Shown one piece after another: positions 36,522 to 45,320 of a stretch of 54,716 nt of DNA (within the stretch, counting starts at the first letter, position 1; the number at the start of each line of letters is the position of its first letter). The translations under genes were made by a program, and so were the position numbers. Source of the stretch: Clostridia bacterium UC5.1-1D10 (GTDB taxonomy: Bacteria > Bacillota > Clostridia > Lachnospirales > Anaerotignaceae); assembly GCA_001304995.1 (NCBI GenBank), contig BBZU01000018.1, positions 1 through 54,716 of the forward strand. Direction: 5' to 3'. The notes beneath the pieces were generated by a model. The model had not been told where the DNA came from. It ran no database searches and was given only the letters and a program-made list of their open reading frames with translations.

Positions 36522-38477
36522 TCAACTTTCTACAAAAACCCCTAATTCTCCTAAAAATCTGGATTCTTGACGTTGTTGCAATTCGATGACATTCCCATCT
36601 ACTCTTTGTTTTCGTACTTCTGCAGAGGACAAAACCAAGTATTTCTTTGCCCTTGTAAGCATTACATAAAACAATCTTCTTTCTTCCTCCATACTGTCAA
36701 ACCTTTTACTATCCGAGATTGCTCTATAATCCGGCAGGATTCCATCCTCCAGACCGATTATATACACCAAGTCAAATTCAAGTCCCTTACAGCTATGACC
36801 AGAAAGCAAGCTCACAGCAGGAGCAGTATAATGTTTATCACTATCCATCACAAACATAGCCTTTTGCAGAAATTCGTTCAATGTACGATCAGTTTTCATA
36901 TCAAATTCCTTTGCAAACTCTAGTAAATCAAAAAGATACTCTGTGGTATATTGTGGTGTATGAGCCTGTACGAAGTCAAGATAACCTGTTTTATCCAGGA
37001 TTTCGTTTATCAATTCCTCAATCTTCGCTTCACTTGCAGTTTTTTGGAAAAATTCAATCATTCTGATAAAGCAGGAAATCGTATCTGGTACTTCTTCTGC
37101 TGCCCATATTTCATTGCTGCGTTTTAAGCTATCAAACAAGGATATTCTTTCCCGTCTTGCAAAATCACATAATACTTTCATGCTATCTGCTGATAACCTT
37201 GTTTTCGGGACATTGATTATACGTCGAAACGCAATATCATCACCTGTATTATCTACCAAACGGAGGAATGCCATGATATCCTTTGGCTCTTTATGATCCA
37301 ATATTCTGGTGCCCTGGGACAATTTATAAGGAATCCCCCTTTTTGACAGTTCCCGTTCTATGGGTTTTGCCACATACCGATTACGGAATATAACAGCCAT
37401 TTCATTATATGGTATGCCCTGATAAAACGATGCTTCAATAGATTTTGCTACTTCTTCAGCTTCTTTTTCTGCCGTTGAAAATCTTCCAAGACGCAACTCT
37501 GTTTCATCAGGTAAAAAACTACTCATTTGTTTCTTAATACGATTCACATTATTGCTGATTACAGAATTTGCTATACCAACGATATACCTACTGGATCGGT
37601 AGTTCCGGCTGAGGTAAATCATTTCTGCTTCAGGGTAATCATCCTTGAAACTAAGGATATTCCTGACATCAGCCCCTCGAAAACCATAAATGCTCTGGTC
37701 ATCATCGCCAACTACACAAATATTGCGGTACTTAGATGCCAATGACTGCACAAATAAATACTGCAATCTATTTGTATCCTGGTATTCATCGACCATAATG
37801 TACTGATATCTTTCCTGGTATTTCTCTCGCACTTCTGGAAATTTCTCAAACAGCTCCAGCACATACATTATCAAGTCATTGAAGTCCATGCAACCGTTTT
37901 TTTGTAAAATGGATTGGTACTGCTTATAGATCTTCAAAAAGACTTCGTTTACATACATCCGTTCCTGCTGGCATATTTTCTGCATACCTTCAACAGTAAT
38001 ACCCATATTCTTTGTTCTGTCTATCCTGCCCTGCATCCCGGCTGCCGTAATGCCATCAAATTGGTCAAACTTCGTATCTACCAATGCTTCCTGCGTTACA
38101 GCTACACACTCACTACTGCTACAAATTGAAAATTTATTTAACTCTCTATGAAATATAGCTTTCCCAAGCAGTTCTTTCTCAATCCGTAAAATTTCTGCAC
38201 ATATCGCATGGATCGTTTTTATCTTGACCTTTTCGCCCATTCCATCCGGCACATACTGGGCAACACGGCTCCGCATTTCTTCTGCAGCTTTATTACTGAA
38301 TGTAACTGCCAAAATTTTTCTTGGATCAATCCCTTTTTCAATCATATAGCATATACGTCTGGTTATAACAGTCGTTTTGCCACTGCCGGCTCCTGCCAGT
38401 ACCAGTAATGCACCATCAATCTTCTGTACTGCTTTCACCTGCTGTTCATTCAATCCTTCAAAAACATTTTTGAGCAT
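36522..38477 (-). CDS. UvrD/PcrA-type superfamily 1 DNA helicase
   Basis: A 651-residue ATP-dependent 3'-5' DNA helicase of the UvrD/PcrA/Rep group. Motifs in order: LNEQQVKAV (Q motif), Walker A LAGAGSGKTTVI, VTFSNKAAEEMRSR (motif Ia), Walker B VDEYQDTN, motif III VVGDDDQSIYGFRGAD, motif IV LSRNYRSSRYI, motif V LLSGHSCKGLEFDLVYIIGL and motif VI RRLFYVMLTRAKKYL. Its length is slightly below a typical PcrA (about 720), with a short C-terminus. PcrA-like helicases support rolling-circle or conjugative DNA processing, so it may replace the host enzyme for this element (inference). AAGAAAGGTGG precedes the ATG. Intact despite many A/T runs. Confidence 0.92.
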   Translation of the reverse strand: MLKNVFEGLNEQQVKAVQKIDGALLVLAGAGSGKTTVITRRICYMIEKGIDPRKILAVTFSNKAAEEMRSRVAQYVPDGMGEKVKIKTIHAICAEILRIEKELLGKAIFHRELNKFSICSSSECVAVTQEALVDTKFDQFDGITAAGMQGRIDRTKNMGITVEGMQKICQQERMYVNEVFLKIYKQYQSILQKNGCMDFNDLIMYVLELFEKFPEVREKYQERYQYIMVDEYQDTNRLQYLFVQSLASKYRNICVVGDDDQSIYGFRGADVRNILSFKDDYPEAEMIYLSRNYRSSRYIVGIANSVISNNVNRIKKQMSSFLPDETELRLGRFSTAEKEAEEVAKSIEASFYQGIPYNEMAVIFRNRYVAKPIERELSKRGIPYKLSQGTRILDHKEPKDIMAFLRLVDNTGDDIAFRRIINVPKTRLSADSMKVLCDFARRERISLFDSLKRSNEIWAAEEVPDTISCFIRMIEFFQKTASEAKIEELINEILDKTGYLDFVQAHTPQYTTEYLFDLLEFAKEFDMKTDRTLNEFLQKAMFVMDSDKHYTAPAVSLLSGHSCKGLEFDLVYIIGLEDGILPDYRAISDSKRFDSMEEERRLFYVMLTRAKKYLVLSSAEVRKQRVDGNVIELQQRQESRFLGELGVFVES

Positions 38478-38514
38478 TCGTTGCCACCACCTTTCTTCTC
38501 AAATACCTAATTAT

Positions 38515-38543
38515 ATTATATCAAGTTATGTGTATAACTTCAA
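38515..38543 (-). promoter_or_regulatory. helicase promoter with operator-like palindrome
   Basis: On the minus strand TTGAAG and TATAAT are exactly 17 bases apart. The spacer holds a 7-bp inverted repeat (AAGTTAT...ATAACTT at 38523-38540), the usual place for a repressor site. The start codon lies 38 bases downstream of the -10. Confidence 0.75.
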
Positions 38544-38749
38544 GTAAAGTGCCGAAAAATCAAGGTATTTTAGTTTCTTATCAGTCATAATATAATTGCT
38601 TTTATTGTAGTTATTATTTATAATAACACTTACAACAAAATCAAAATCTTGCTTGTTGAACACAAAGTATAGGTATCGTATTAGATATATGTCTTCTACG
38701 AAACTTTGATAAGCAGATGATTATAATTTTTGAAAGAAGGTTGATAATA

Positions 38750-39515
38750 ATGAGTGACTATATGCTTACAGATTTACAGTCGGAAATACACATGATGATT
38801 CATCATATCATCCAGTTTGGAGAATTCCAAGCAGAAGCAGAAGCGAAAGACCCTCATGCAGTCGCACCAATAGTTCTGGAAAACTTGGAGTATTGTGCAA
38901 AATGTGAAGACATCAAAATGCCACCGCAAGTTAGAGAAGCCTGTATGTGGATAAGTAAGTATATACAAGTTACAGATTATGAAAGATTTCCAGAAACGTA
39001 TAAGGAATATGCTCTTTGTAGTTGAGTATATCTTATGTTTGTTTGAACGATATAATAGAGATGTAACAGATTTTCCAACATGTGAATTACATGAACTCTT
39101 AGGTAGCACTTTCACAATAGAACAAATAAATGAAATCAAGCATAAACTGTTAAACCCACAAGATATGGATATCGAAAACTTCAAATTGCTGAACACCATA
39201 AGCAAAGATATTAACAGTGATGAGCTTCTGCTCCATTTCATATATAGAATTTTGCTATTCAAATCTGATATCTCTCCTGTTTCTTCCAATCATGAACCAG
39301 CAGTAGACATGGAACTGGAAGAAATATTTAACTTTATTTGGGAAACAAACTTCTTCAGAAAACCAGAAGATGACAATTCAATATTTTTTAGTGATTGTAA
39401 TGTAGTTCTAAACGAAATTGAAAGAAGACGTGATTCTCGACTATCTTATGAAAGAGAAATGCTGCAAAAAAGGCTTTTTAACATAAATGATCTAAAAAGA
39501 GAGCTGATCATCTAA
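38750..39515 (+). pseudogene. broken fourth copy of the tandem paralogue family
   Basis: The sequence matches the three paralogues at 20212-22650, especially copy 1 at the N-terminus (MLTDLQSEIHMMIHHIIQFG, NLEYCAKCEDIKMPPQVREA, SKYIQVTDYERFPETYKEYA) and copy 3 later (IEQINEIKHKLLNPQDMDIE, LEEIFNFIWETNFFRKPEDD, FFSDCNVVLNEI). The frame breaks at about 39024: comparison with copy 1 shows that about five bases are missing where LCNMIED should be, giving a premature stop. Adding five bases restores a 256-residue frame. The lesion is not in a homopolymer, so it is probably a true mutation. It stands alone on the plus strand upstream of a terminator. Confidence 0.85.
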
Positions 39516-39973
39516 TATTAGGTCAAGATGGGAAATAGGAATTGTTGGTGAAATAAGATATCAATTCAAACACAGGATTCATCAATATCTAAGAAAAACA
39601 CATAAATAAAAATAGCTATTAAGATATCCTTATCTTAGTAGCTATTTTTTTTAGTCATCATATGTACAAAAGTTATATCTTGAATTGTATTTACATTCAA
39701 ATATATATATATTGTACAACTCGAATTGTTATAATGTAGCAAAACAAACAATAATTTACTTCTATTCTACAAATGTAGAATAGCGTATTGACTAAAATTT
39801 ACCATGGTGCTAATATCAATAATATAGATATCATGAAAATTTAATTTCCTAAAAGTCAAATAATTTCAGACAAATTGTGTTTCCTAAATAAGGAGTGATT
39901 CCATTGGTGTATTCAAATTCTTGAGATCTACGTAATGCTGTTAATTATTAAATGTGTTTTTGAGGTGATTGAA
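39516..39973. promoter_or_regulatory. 458-base gap: terminator, extended -10 and palindrome
   Basis: Three signals are visible. A bidirectional terminator-like stem lies at 39608-39652 (AAAAATAGCTA with TAGCTATTTTT). An extended -10, TGTTATAAT, lies at 39727-39735. A perfect 22-base palindrome (CTATTCTACA, AA, TGTAGAATAG) lies at 39762-39783, just downstream of that -10. The layout suggests a repressed promoter for the secreted-protein cluster that follows. Confidence 0.65.
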
Positions 39974-40788
39974 ATGAAAAAATATTTATCATTAGTATTG
40001 GCATCTATTATGGCTATCGGGACCTATTCCTATGCATTTGCCGATGATTCCCAAAATCTGCATGAAGAACTTGTTGATTGTATAGTTCTTGCAAATGAAC
40101 AGCTGGGTATAACATTAACACAATCAGAAATCGAGCAGCTTAATTTTACCACTGAACAAGCTGCCCAAAAGTATTGTGAGCAGGAAAACATCTCACTGAC
40201 TGAAGCATATGATAAATTACTCGATGAAGTAAAATCAAGTATGGCATGCCCAGATCCATCTGTACCTACCACATATGCAACAAAGGAAGTTGAGTTAGTA
40301 CCTTCAGCAACAGGGAATATCTATTTCGTCGATAGTGGCTCTGCATGGAATCATGTAGGTCTTTATACGGCTAAAGAGTATATTGTTGAATCTATGCCAG
40401 AGGATGGTGTGCAATATTGGAAATATAATGCTACGGGGGCGCATCAGTTTGTTGTTACAAATCCTCAAGACGGTGTGAACGATAGTTGTATTTTAAGTGT
40501 TAATACAACTTCCTCAAAAAATCTTCGGCAGCAGCTTGGCCAGAAGAAAATATACCAGAAGGAACTCCATATGATTTTGATCCACTTGATAATAAAGCCG
40601 ATTATTATAACGCTGGCAAAGATAATGTAAAAAGTGAATTGGATGCACTAAATTGTTCTGAACTGGTTTGGAGAGCATATAAAAAAGGTGCAAGTATTGA
40701 TCTGGATGGTAATGGTGGATTGGGCGTATATCCTAATGATATTTTGGCTTCTAGCAAAACAATCGAAGTACAAGGCAACTGGTGGTAA
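39974..40788 (+). CDS. secreted papain-like (YiiX/NlpC-P60-type) cysteine hydrolase (frameshifted)
   Basis: An exported protein of about 271 residues. It has a signal peptide (KKYLSLVLASIMAIGTYSYA), a helical propeptide-like region (about 25-100), then a permuted papain-fold domain. The His side is in GNIYFVDSGSAWNHVGLYTA. The Cys side is in LNCSELVWRAYKKGASIDLD, followed by GVYPNDIL. That order (His before Cys) is that of YiiX/YebB-like hydrolases, which act on peptide or amide bonds. The frame breaks in the A6 run at 40516-40521; adding one A gives TSSKKSSAAAWPEENIPEGT, and the protein ends at 40788 with EVQGNWW. GAGGTG lies six bases before the ATG at 39974. The substrate (cell wall peptide, lipid or protein) cannot be told. 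Confidence 0.7.
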
Positions 40789-40822
40789 ACTATTCTTCTT
40801 CTGGGGAAAATGAAAGGCGTTG

Positions 40823-42169
40823 ATGTATAAAATGACACACTTATTACAAAGAATAAAAACTGGATTTTTTATCGTATTTCTGTTTCTTGTAGTAAGCTGT
40901 ACTGGATGTAACAATCAAACACCAGAATCTCGCTTAGCGGATATGTCTTTACCCGAAGATACATCTGTGATCATTCATGCATCTACGTTTACTGCATCTG
41001 GAGCAATAGAACTTTTCCCACGATCTAAAATATATTATTACAATGAAAATGGTGAAATCCTTGCTATCGCAAATGAACCAGAAGAAGTTGGTGGCGAATT
41101 TATTGCAGAATCACCAGAAAATCTCTGTTATTTCTTCAAAAACCATTCGATTTTATCGAATCGATCAACTGTATCAAATATGGAAAATGCATCTGAAACC
41201 CAAATAAATGCTGTTAAATTTGGACCTTCTCAAATAGGGTATCTAAATGAACAGGATATGTTTTATTCATTGATAAATGTTGGTCAGAAGTCCACAGATA
41301 CTTCGTATATCAATATTCTTCGTTTTGTATCGAATGATGAAACATATGATGTAATAATTCCATATTTTTTAGACTCGGTTTGCTATGATGCAATCCAAAA
41401 AAAATTTATTTGCATCATAGCACCAGTTAATACAAATGGTCTGGACACAAGTGATGCATTGCATTATGTGACTGTAAATTGGAATGATTCGACAAGAAAG
41501 TTTATTTACGATAACGAAGTTCATCATTTACCAGGTGAAATTCCATTTGCTGCTGATAGTTACTTCACAAGTGGCTACATGGCAAAAAATGATTGTTTGT
41601 ATGAAGTAGTGGTTATTCCAAGTAACATAGAGGATATATACGGAAAAGGCTCTATGGTATTACACGTATATGATTTGAAAAGCGACAGTTTTCTTTCCAG
41701 TAAGAATTTAATTGATGAGTATGAACTCGGAGTATATGGCGGAAACATGTCTGGTTCTGGTTCGCTTCCTGCAACCGTAAGCAACGGAAAACTGTATGTA
41801 TTTGCTGCATCAAAGCAGGTAGTTGTAATTCAAGATGCAGATAATATTGAAATACTTAATATGCCATATGTATTTGAAAACATACAAGATCTTAGCTACT
41901 CAAACTATTATGATTTTACATCTTCAGAAAGTTTTCCAAACAGAGAAGACTTTACAGATTCAATCGTATGTGTGGAAGATGATGGTCAAATTTATATCTT
42001 GAGTTTATTCAAAGATAAATATTTCAGAATCCACAAACTTCTAAATGATGGAACATATGAACTGTTCTGGGAAGGAAAATTGATGGAAAATTTGGATACT
42101 AAGCTACTCATTAATAGTTTTGAGATTATATCATATAAAGATAACGTAGAGCAGCTTCCTGTTTCATAA
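40823..42169 (+). CDS. lipoprotein of unknown function
   Basis: A 448-residue lipoprotein. The N-terminus has a signal peptide with a lipobox-like ending (FFIVFLFLVVSCTGCNNQ), so it is tethered outside the membrane. The body is beta-rich with repeated short strands (IGYLNEQDMFYSLINVG, KFICIIAPVNTNGL, NGKLYVFAASKQVVVIQDA, DDGQIYILSLFKDKYFRIHK), suggesting a propeller-like sensor or binding domain, but I recognise no family. GAAAGG precedes the ATG at 40823. It follows the papain-like enzyme by 34 bases and may be its partner or immunity protein (inference). Confidence 0.7.
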   Translation: MYKMTHLLQRIKTGFFIVFLFLVVSCTGCNNQTPESRLADMSLPEDTSVIIHASTFTASGAIELFPRSKIYYYNENGEILAIANEPEEVGGEFIAESPENLCYFFKNHSILSNRSTVSNMENASETQINAVKFGPSQIGYLNEQDMFYSLINVGQKSTDTSYINILRFVSNDETYDVIIPYFLDSVCYDAIQKKFICIIAPVNTNGLDTSDALHYVTVNWNDSTRKFIYDNEVHHLPGEIPFAADSYFTSGYMAKNDCLYEVVVIPSNIEDIYGKGSMVLHVYDLKSDSFLSSKNLIDEYELGVYGGNMSGSGSLPATVSNGKLYVFAASKQVVVIQDADNIEILNMPYVFENIQDLSYSNYYDFTSSESFPNREDFTDSIVCVEDDGQIYILSLFKDKYFRIHKLLNDGTYELFWEGKLMENLDTKLLINSFEIISYKDNVEQLPVS

Positions 42170-42234
42170 CTACGAATATACGAACATTCAGATTGACAAA
42201 ACCAGATATTTTATCACTTAAGGAGGGATTTTCC

Positions 42235-43050
42235 ATGAAAAAAACCTTTGTTCGAGGTTTATCCTTAGCATTGGCACTTTCCGTTCCCACAACTTCTGCC
42301 TTTGCACAATCTCCCATTCATCCAAATGATTTTGCTTCCGAAACAGATACCGAAGCTATCTATGAGGAAATGGAAAAATTATCCGTAGATGAACTGCAAG
42401 CATACATTAGCGAATGTGCTGATTATTCCGAATCCATTCAAAGTAATGATACAGATAATCAGATTCCACATCCATCTGATTTTGCATCTGAAACAGATAT
42501 GCAGGCTATTTATGATGAATTAGAAAAATTATCCGTAGATGAACTGCAAGCATATATTAGCGAGTGTGCTGAATACAGTACAAACATTGAGGATAAATCT
42601 GCTATCCAAAAAGCACCAATCACAAATGTAGCTGCGGCAAAATCAGCTTGGATTGCTGCTGCTGCTGTTGCAAGTAAAAAAGGGTATCCTCTGTCAGCAA
42701 CGATTGTTGTTTCTTCTGTCGGCGATAATGACTATTCAGAAGTTAACGGTCAATTTGCTAAAGCCATTAAAAAAACAAGTATCTATGATTCAATGGTAAA
42801 AAATGGATCTGGTCCCAATATTTTTACCAAAAGCATGAATCCAGATTTATTCTATTCCATTCACAAATTTGATTATTCAACTTCTGGCGGTGGCTCTGGA
42901 GCAAGATTACGCGTTCATGATGTTTTCGATTTTGAAATGGATACAACATATGAAGATTTGTTCACAACAATTATCAATGATGCAGGCTATCTTATGGAGT
43001 GGGCACATGTGTTGAATGAAATCGATATTAACATCTATATGGATATTTAA
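42235..43050 (+). CDS. secreted protein with two internal 46-residue repeats
   Basis: A 271-residue exported protein of unknown function. It has a signal peptide (KKTFVRGLSLALALSVPTTS, AFA), then two near-identical repeats at about 27-72 and 73-115. Each contains (H)PxDFASETDxxAIYxE(M/L)EKL and SVDELQAYISECA. The C-terminal 150 residues differ: an Ala-rich helix, SATIVVSSVGDNDYSEVNGQ, a Gly-rich turn (STSGGGSGARLRVHD) and a helical end. A strong AAGGAGGG lies eight bases before the ATG. It is the last gene of the secreted cluster, followed by a terminator at 43068-43104. Confidence 0.75.
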   Translation: MKKTFVRGLSLALALSVPTTSAFAQSPIHPNDFASETDTEAIYEEMEKLSVDELQAYISECADYSESIQSNDTDNQIPHPSDFASETDMQAIYDELEKLSVDELQAYISECAEYSTNIEDKSAIQKAPITNVAAAKSAWIAAAAVASKKGYPLSATIVVSSVGDNDYSEVNGQFAKAIKKTSIYDSMVKNGSGPNIFTKSMNPDLFYSIHKFDYSTSGGGSGARLRVHDVFDFEMDTTYEDLFTTIINDAGYLMEWAHVLNEIDINIYMDI

Positions 43051-43067
43051 TCAACTATAGCATTACA

Positions 43068-43104
43068 AAAATGGGCAACTACTTTTAGTAGTTGTCTATT
43101 TTTG
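43068..43104 (+). terminator. terminator closing the secreted cluster
   Basis: A stem of about 13 bp (AATGGGCAACTAC with GTAGTTGTCTATT, two G-U pairs) with a five-base loop, followed by T-rich sequence. It lies just 18 bases after the stop codon and abuts the end of the minus-strand YolD gene, so it may also serve that strand. Confidence 0.75.
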
Positions 43105-43106
43105 TC

Positions 43107-43307
43107 TTATCCATAAATTTCAAATCTAATATTTTTCCTCTCATCTCTTTTTTCCACCTGACGCTCTGTATCTTGAATAGCGTCATCATATCCTGTCAAT
43201 GCTGCAAACGGAGAGAACTGAGCTGCCCTATTTATCATTGGCATTCTAGGATGCTTTTTTGATGTTGGATGCGGCAGATTGATAATATCGTCGTACTTAT
43301 CTGTCAT
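43107..43307 (-). CDS. YolD-like protein
   Basis: A 66-residue protein with the YolD-family pattern: [19 protein letters not shown] followed by [18 protein letters not shown] and a charged C-terminus. YolD-like proteins are encoded next to Y-family polymerases in Firmicutes and their mobile elements, and may act with them in DNA repair. The start overlaps the polymerase stop (ATGA), so the two are translationally coupled and under the same SOS box. Confidence 0.85.
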   Translation of the reverse strand: MTDKYDDIINLPHPTSKKHPRMPMINRAAQFSPFAALTGYDDAIQDTERQVEKRDERKNIRFEIYG

Positions 43308-44830
43308 GCCTTATGCCCCCCTATCTGACTATTTCTATCTTTTGCAGTTGCACCTTCTTCCAGGCTTATTCCTTTGAGTACCGCATTTTTCCCGTATTTA
43401 TGCTTGATGGCTAACAACGCTTGCTGTAATTTCTTCTCTTTTTCCAATTCAGCAGCTTCTTTCTGTTCAGATTCTTGTTTTTGATTATAGTCTGTAAACA
43501 AATCCAGTTGTTCAAATTGAACGTCCTGCTGGATACTTTTTTCTTCAGTCACATGGTTTGCCACCAAGTTAATTCTTCGGATCAGCAACGATTGATCGAC
43601 TACTTTCTCAAAAATTTCAATGGCTGCCATTGTGATTTTCTTGCCTGAAGATGTAAATGCACCCAAAGATATGGTGCCCTGAGCGTGCTGTGGTACTGCT
43701 CTGCCATAGTGATCTATCTTAATTTTTCCTTGATACTTTCTGAATGAATCTTGCAAGTTCTCCCGGTCATAGCCTACTGTGATTACCAGTTGATCTGTCA
43801 CAAGCCCTTTTTCGACTAAGTCCAAAGCTAACTGGTCTGCCATTTCTTTAAGCACAATCTTCGCTTTTTCTGCCGGATAAGGGCAATGTAAAACCTGCCC
43901 GGCTCCCTTACTGTTACTCCCTGGGCGATACGCCTTAATATCTGCGATGGTACACGGCTCCCAGCCCCAGGCATGGTCGATCAGCAGCTCCGCATTGATA
44001 CCAAAGAGTTTATACAATAACTCCTCATTATGATAATCGGTATCTTTGCCTATGGAACACCTTGCAATATCTCCCATCGTGTACAGACCATTGTCCTCCA
44101 ACTTTCTCGCATAGCCATTCCCTACACGCCAGAAATCTGTAAGAGGTCTATGATCCCACAACAACCTACGATATGACATTTCATCCAGTTCCGCAATACG
44201 AACACCATTCTCGTCCGGCTGTATATGCTTCGCTCCTATGTCCATAGCTACCTTTGCCAGATACAGATTCGTACCAATGCCCACCGTCGCAGTAATACCT
44301 GTTTTTTGCAGAACCTTTTTTATGATCCTCATAGCAAATTCACGGGCAGACAATCCAGTAGTACGAAGATAAGGTGTCACATCCATAAACACTTCATCAA
44401 TAGAATAAACATGGATATCCTCCGGGGATACAAACTGCATATAAATATCGTAAATGTAAGCACTTTGTTGAATATAATATCTCATTCTTGGAGGTGCAAC
44501 GATATATTCCACTGCAAGAGCAGGATTTTCCCTTAGCTCATCCACATCATACGAAGATCCTATGAACTCTTTACTTTGTAGTCTGGCTTTGCGTTCGTAA
44601 TTGATTCCCTTTACCTTTTGCACTACTTCAAAAAGCCGTGGTCTGCCTTTGATGCCCATTGCCTTTAATGAAGGCGAAACAGCCAGGCAAATGGTTTTAT
44701 CTGTCCTGCTGGCGTCTGCCACCACAAGGTTAGTTGTCAACGGGTCTAGTCCACGTTCCATGCACTCCACCGAAGCATAGTATGATTTCAAATCAATAGC
44801 GATATAGATTTTGTTCTGTTCTTTCCTCAT
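43304..44830 (-). CDS. Y-family DNA polymerase (UmuC/DinB group)
   Basis: A 508-residue error-prone translesion polymerase. Palm and finger motifs are clear: [18 protein letters not shown] (catalytic Asp), [11 protein letters not shown] (catalytic Asp-Glu), [20 protein letters not shown] and a helix-hairpin-helix region ([20 protein letters not shown]). A little-finger domain and a charged C-terminal tail of about 60 residues follow. Plasmid and phage-like UmuC proteins of Firmicutes have this length. A LexA box lies 22 bases upstream. It overlaps the YolD gene by four bases. Likely cargo that raises survival or mutation after DNA damage or entry of single-stranded DNA. Confidence 0.92.
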   Translation of the reverse strand: MRKEQNKIYIAIDLKSYYASVECMERGLDPLTTNLVVADASRTDKTICLAVSPSLKAMGIKGRPRLFEVVQKVKGINYERKARLQSKEFIGSSYDVDELRENPALAVEYIVAPPRMRYYIQQSAYIYDIYMQFVSPEDIHVYSIDEVFMDVTPYLRTTGLSAREFAMRIIKKVLQKTGITATVGIGTNLYLAKVAMDIGAKHIQPDENGVRIAELDEMSYRRLLWDHRPLTDFWRVGNGYARKLEDNGLYTMGDIARCSIGKDTDYHNEELLYKLFGINAELLIDHAWGWEPCTIADIKAYRPGSNSKGAGQVLHCPYPAEKAKIVLKEMADQLALDLVEKGLVTDQLVITVGYDRENLQDSFRKYQGKIKIDHYGRAVPQHAQGTISLGAFTSSGKKITMAAIEIFEKVVDQSLLIRRINLVANHVTEEKSIQQDVQFEQLDLFTDYNQKQESEQKEAAELEKEKKLQQALLAIKHKYGKNAVLKGISLEEGATAKDRNSQIGGHKA

Positions 44831-44851
44831 AGTCTTTCACCCACTATCACT

Positions 44852-44865
44852 AGAACGAATGTTCT
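44852..44865 (-). promoter_or_regulatory. LexA (SOS) box of the polymerase gene
   Basis: AGAACGAATGTTCT matches the Gram-positive LexA/DinR pattern GAAC-N4-GTTC with symmetric flanks. It sits 22 bases upstream of the polymerase ATG, where it would block the promoter. Confidence 0.85.
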
Positions 44866-44935
44866 CTAATCATTCTATACAGCTTCGTATTTTTCGTCAA
44901 TAAAATTACTTGATACATATCCTGGTTATAAAAAA

Positions 44936-44962
44936 AGCCCTTGCAAATTCTCTGCAAGGGCT
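44936..44962. repeat. flanking hairpin, left copy
   Basis: AGCCCTTGCA and TGCAAGGGCT flank a seven-base loop. A near-copy at 45273-45299 has GGCCCTTGTA and TACAAGGGCT with almost the same loop; the C-G pair changed to T-A on both arms, so the stem is conserved. The two copies bracket the small toxin cassette. Confidence 0.8.
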
Positions 44963-44969
44963 GTAATAT
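44941..44969 (+). promoter_or_regulatory. putative promoter of antisense RNA
   Basis: TTGCAA and TAATAT are separated by 17 bases on the plus strand. The hexamers are near consensus and point towards the toxin cassette. Transcription would start near 44975 and stop at the hairpin ending at about 45066. Confidence 0.5.
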
Positions 44970-44974
44970 AGTCT

Positions 44975-45066
44975 TAGAAAGAGGGTTACCGCTTTTGGAA
45001 GGGCGGTCAGTCCTATTAGAATTGGTATTGACCGTCTAACTTCGCAGGTTAGGCGGTCGCTTTTTA
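44975..45066 (+). ncRNA. candidate antisense RNA of a type I toxin module
   Basis: Predicted from a promoter (44941-44969) and a plus-strand terminator: GACCGTCTAAC (45030-45040) pairs with GTTAGGCGGTC (45048-45058), one G-U pair, then GCTTTTT. The RNA of about 90 bases would run convergently to the toxin gene and overlap the 3' part of its mRNA, as in txpA/ratA-type modules. Neither end is proven. Confidence 0.5.
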
Positions 45067-45147
45067 TTATCTCTTATGCAAGTGGCATAAGGTGATAACT
45101 CCAATGATTACTAAGCAAAATTGAAACAATTCGTTATATGTAACCAT
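45067..45147 (-). CDS. 26-residue holin-like type I toxin
   Basis: MVTYNELFQFCLVIIGVITL followed by CHLHKR: a tiny protein with one hydrophobic helix and a basic end. The MVTYxxLFQFCLxII pattern matches the putative holin-like toxins of Firmicutes, which are type I toxin-antitoxin products that damage the membrane when the antisense RNA is lacking. An unusually strong ribosome site (AAGGGGGGTG) lies before the ATG. The module probably stabilises the element by post-segregational killing (inference from family). A near-perfect inverted repeat (AGAGGGTTACCG at 44979-44991; its complement at 45189-45200) flanks the cassette. Confidence 0.75.
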   Translation of the reverse strand: MVTYNELFQFCLVIIGVITLCHLHKR

Positions 45148-45272
45148 CTTATCACCCCCCTTCAAGGGAAAGTGACTAAACCGCCAAACGGTAACCCTCT
45201 GTTCATTTTATCATAACATAACACAATTTTTCATTTATTTTCTTTCCATTACAATATATTGTGCAAATCAAA

Positions 45273-45302
45273 GGCCCTTGTAAATTTTCTACAAGGGCTT
45301 TT
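45273..45302. terminator. flanking hairpin, right copy, with T run
   Basis: GGCCCTTGTA pairs with TACAAGGGCT around AATTTTC and is followed by TTTT on the plus strand. It lies 18 bases beyond the nuclease stop codon (minus strand), so it may end that transcript too. It is a near-copy of the hairpin at 44936-44962. Confidence 0.75.
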
Positions 45303-45320
45303 CATGATTTTTTCGCAATT

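Noticed and set aside
44970-45066. tRNA-like reading of the plus-strand structured segment
   Set aside because: It lacks a cloverleaf with anticodon and T arms and a CCA end. The strong stem followed by GCTTTTT is a terminator, better explained as the end of an antisense RNA.
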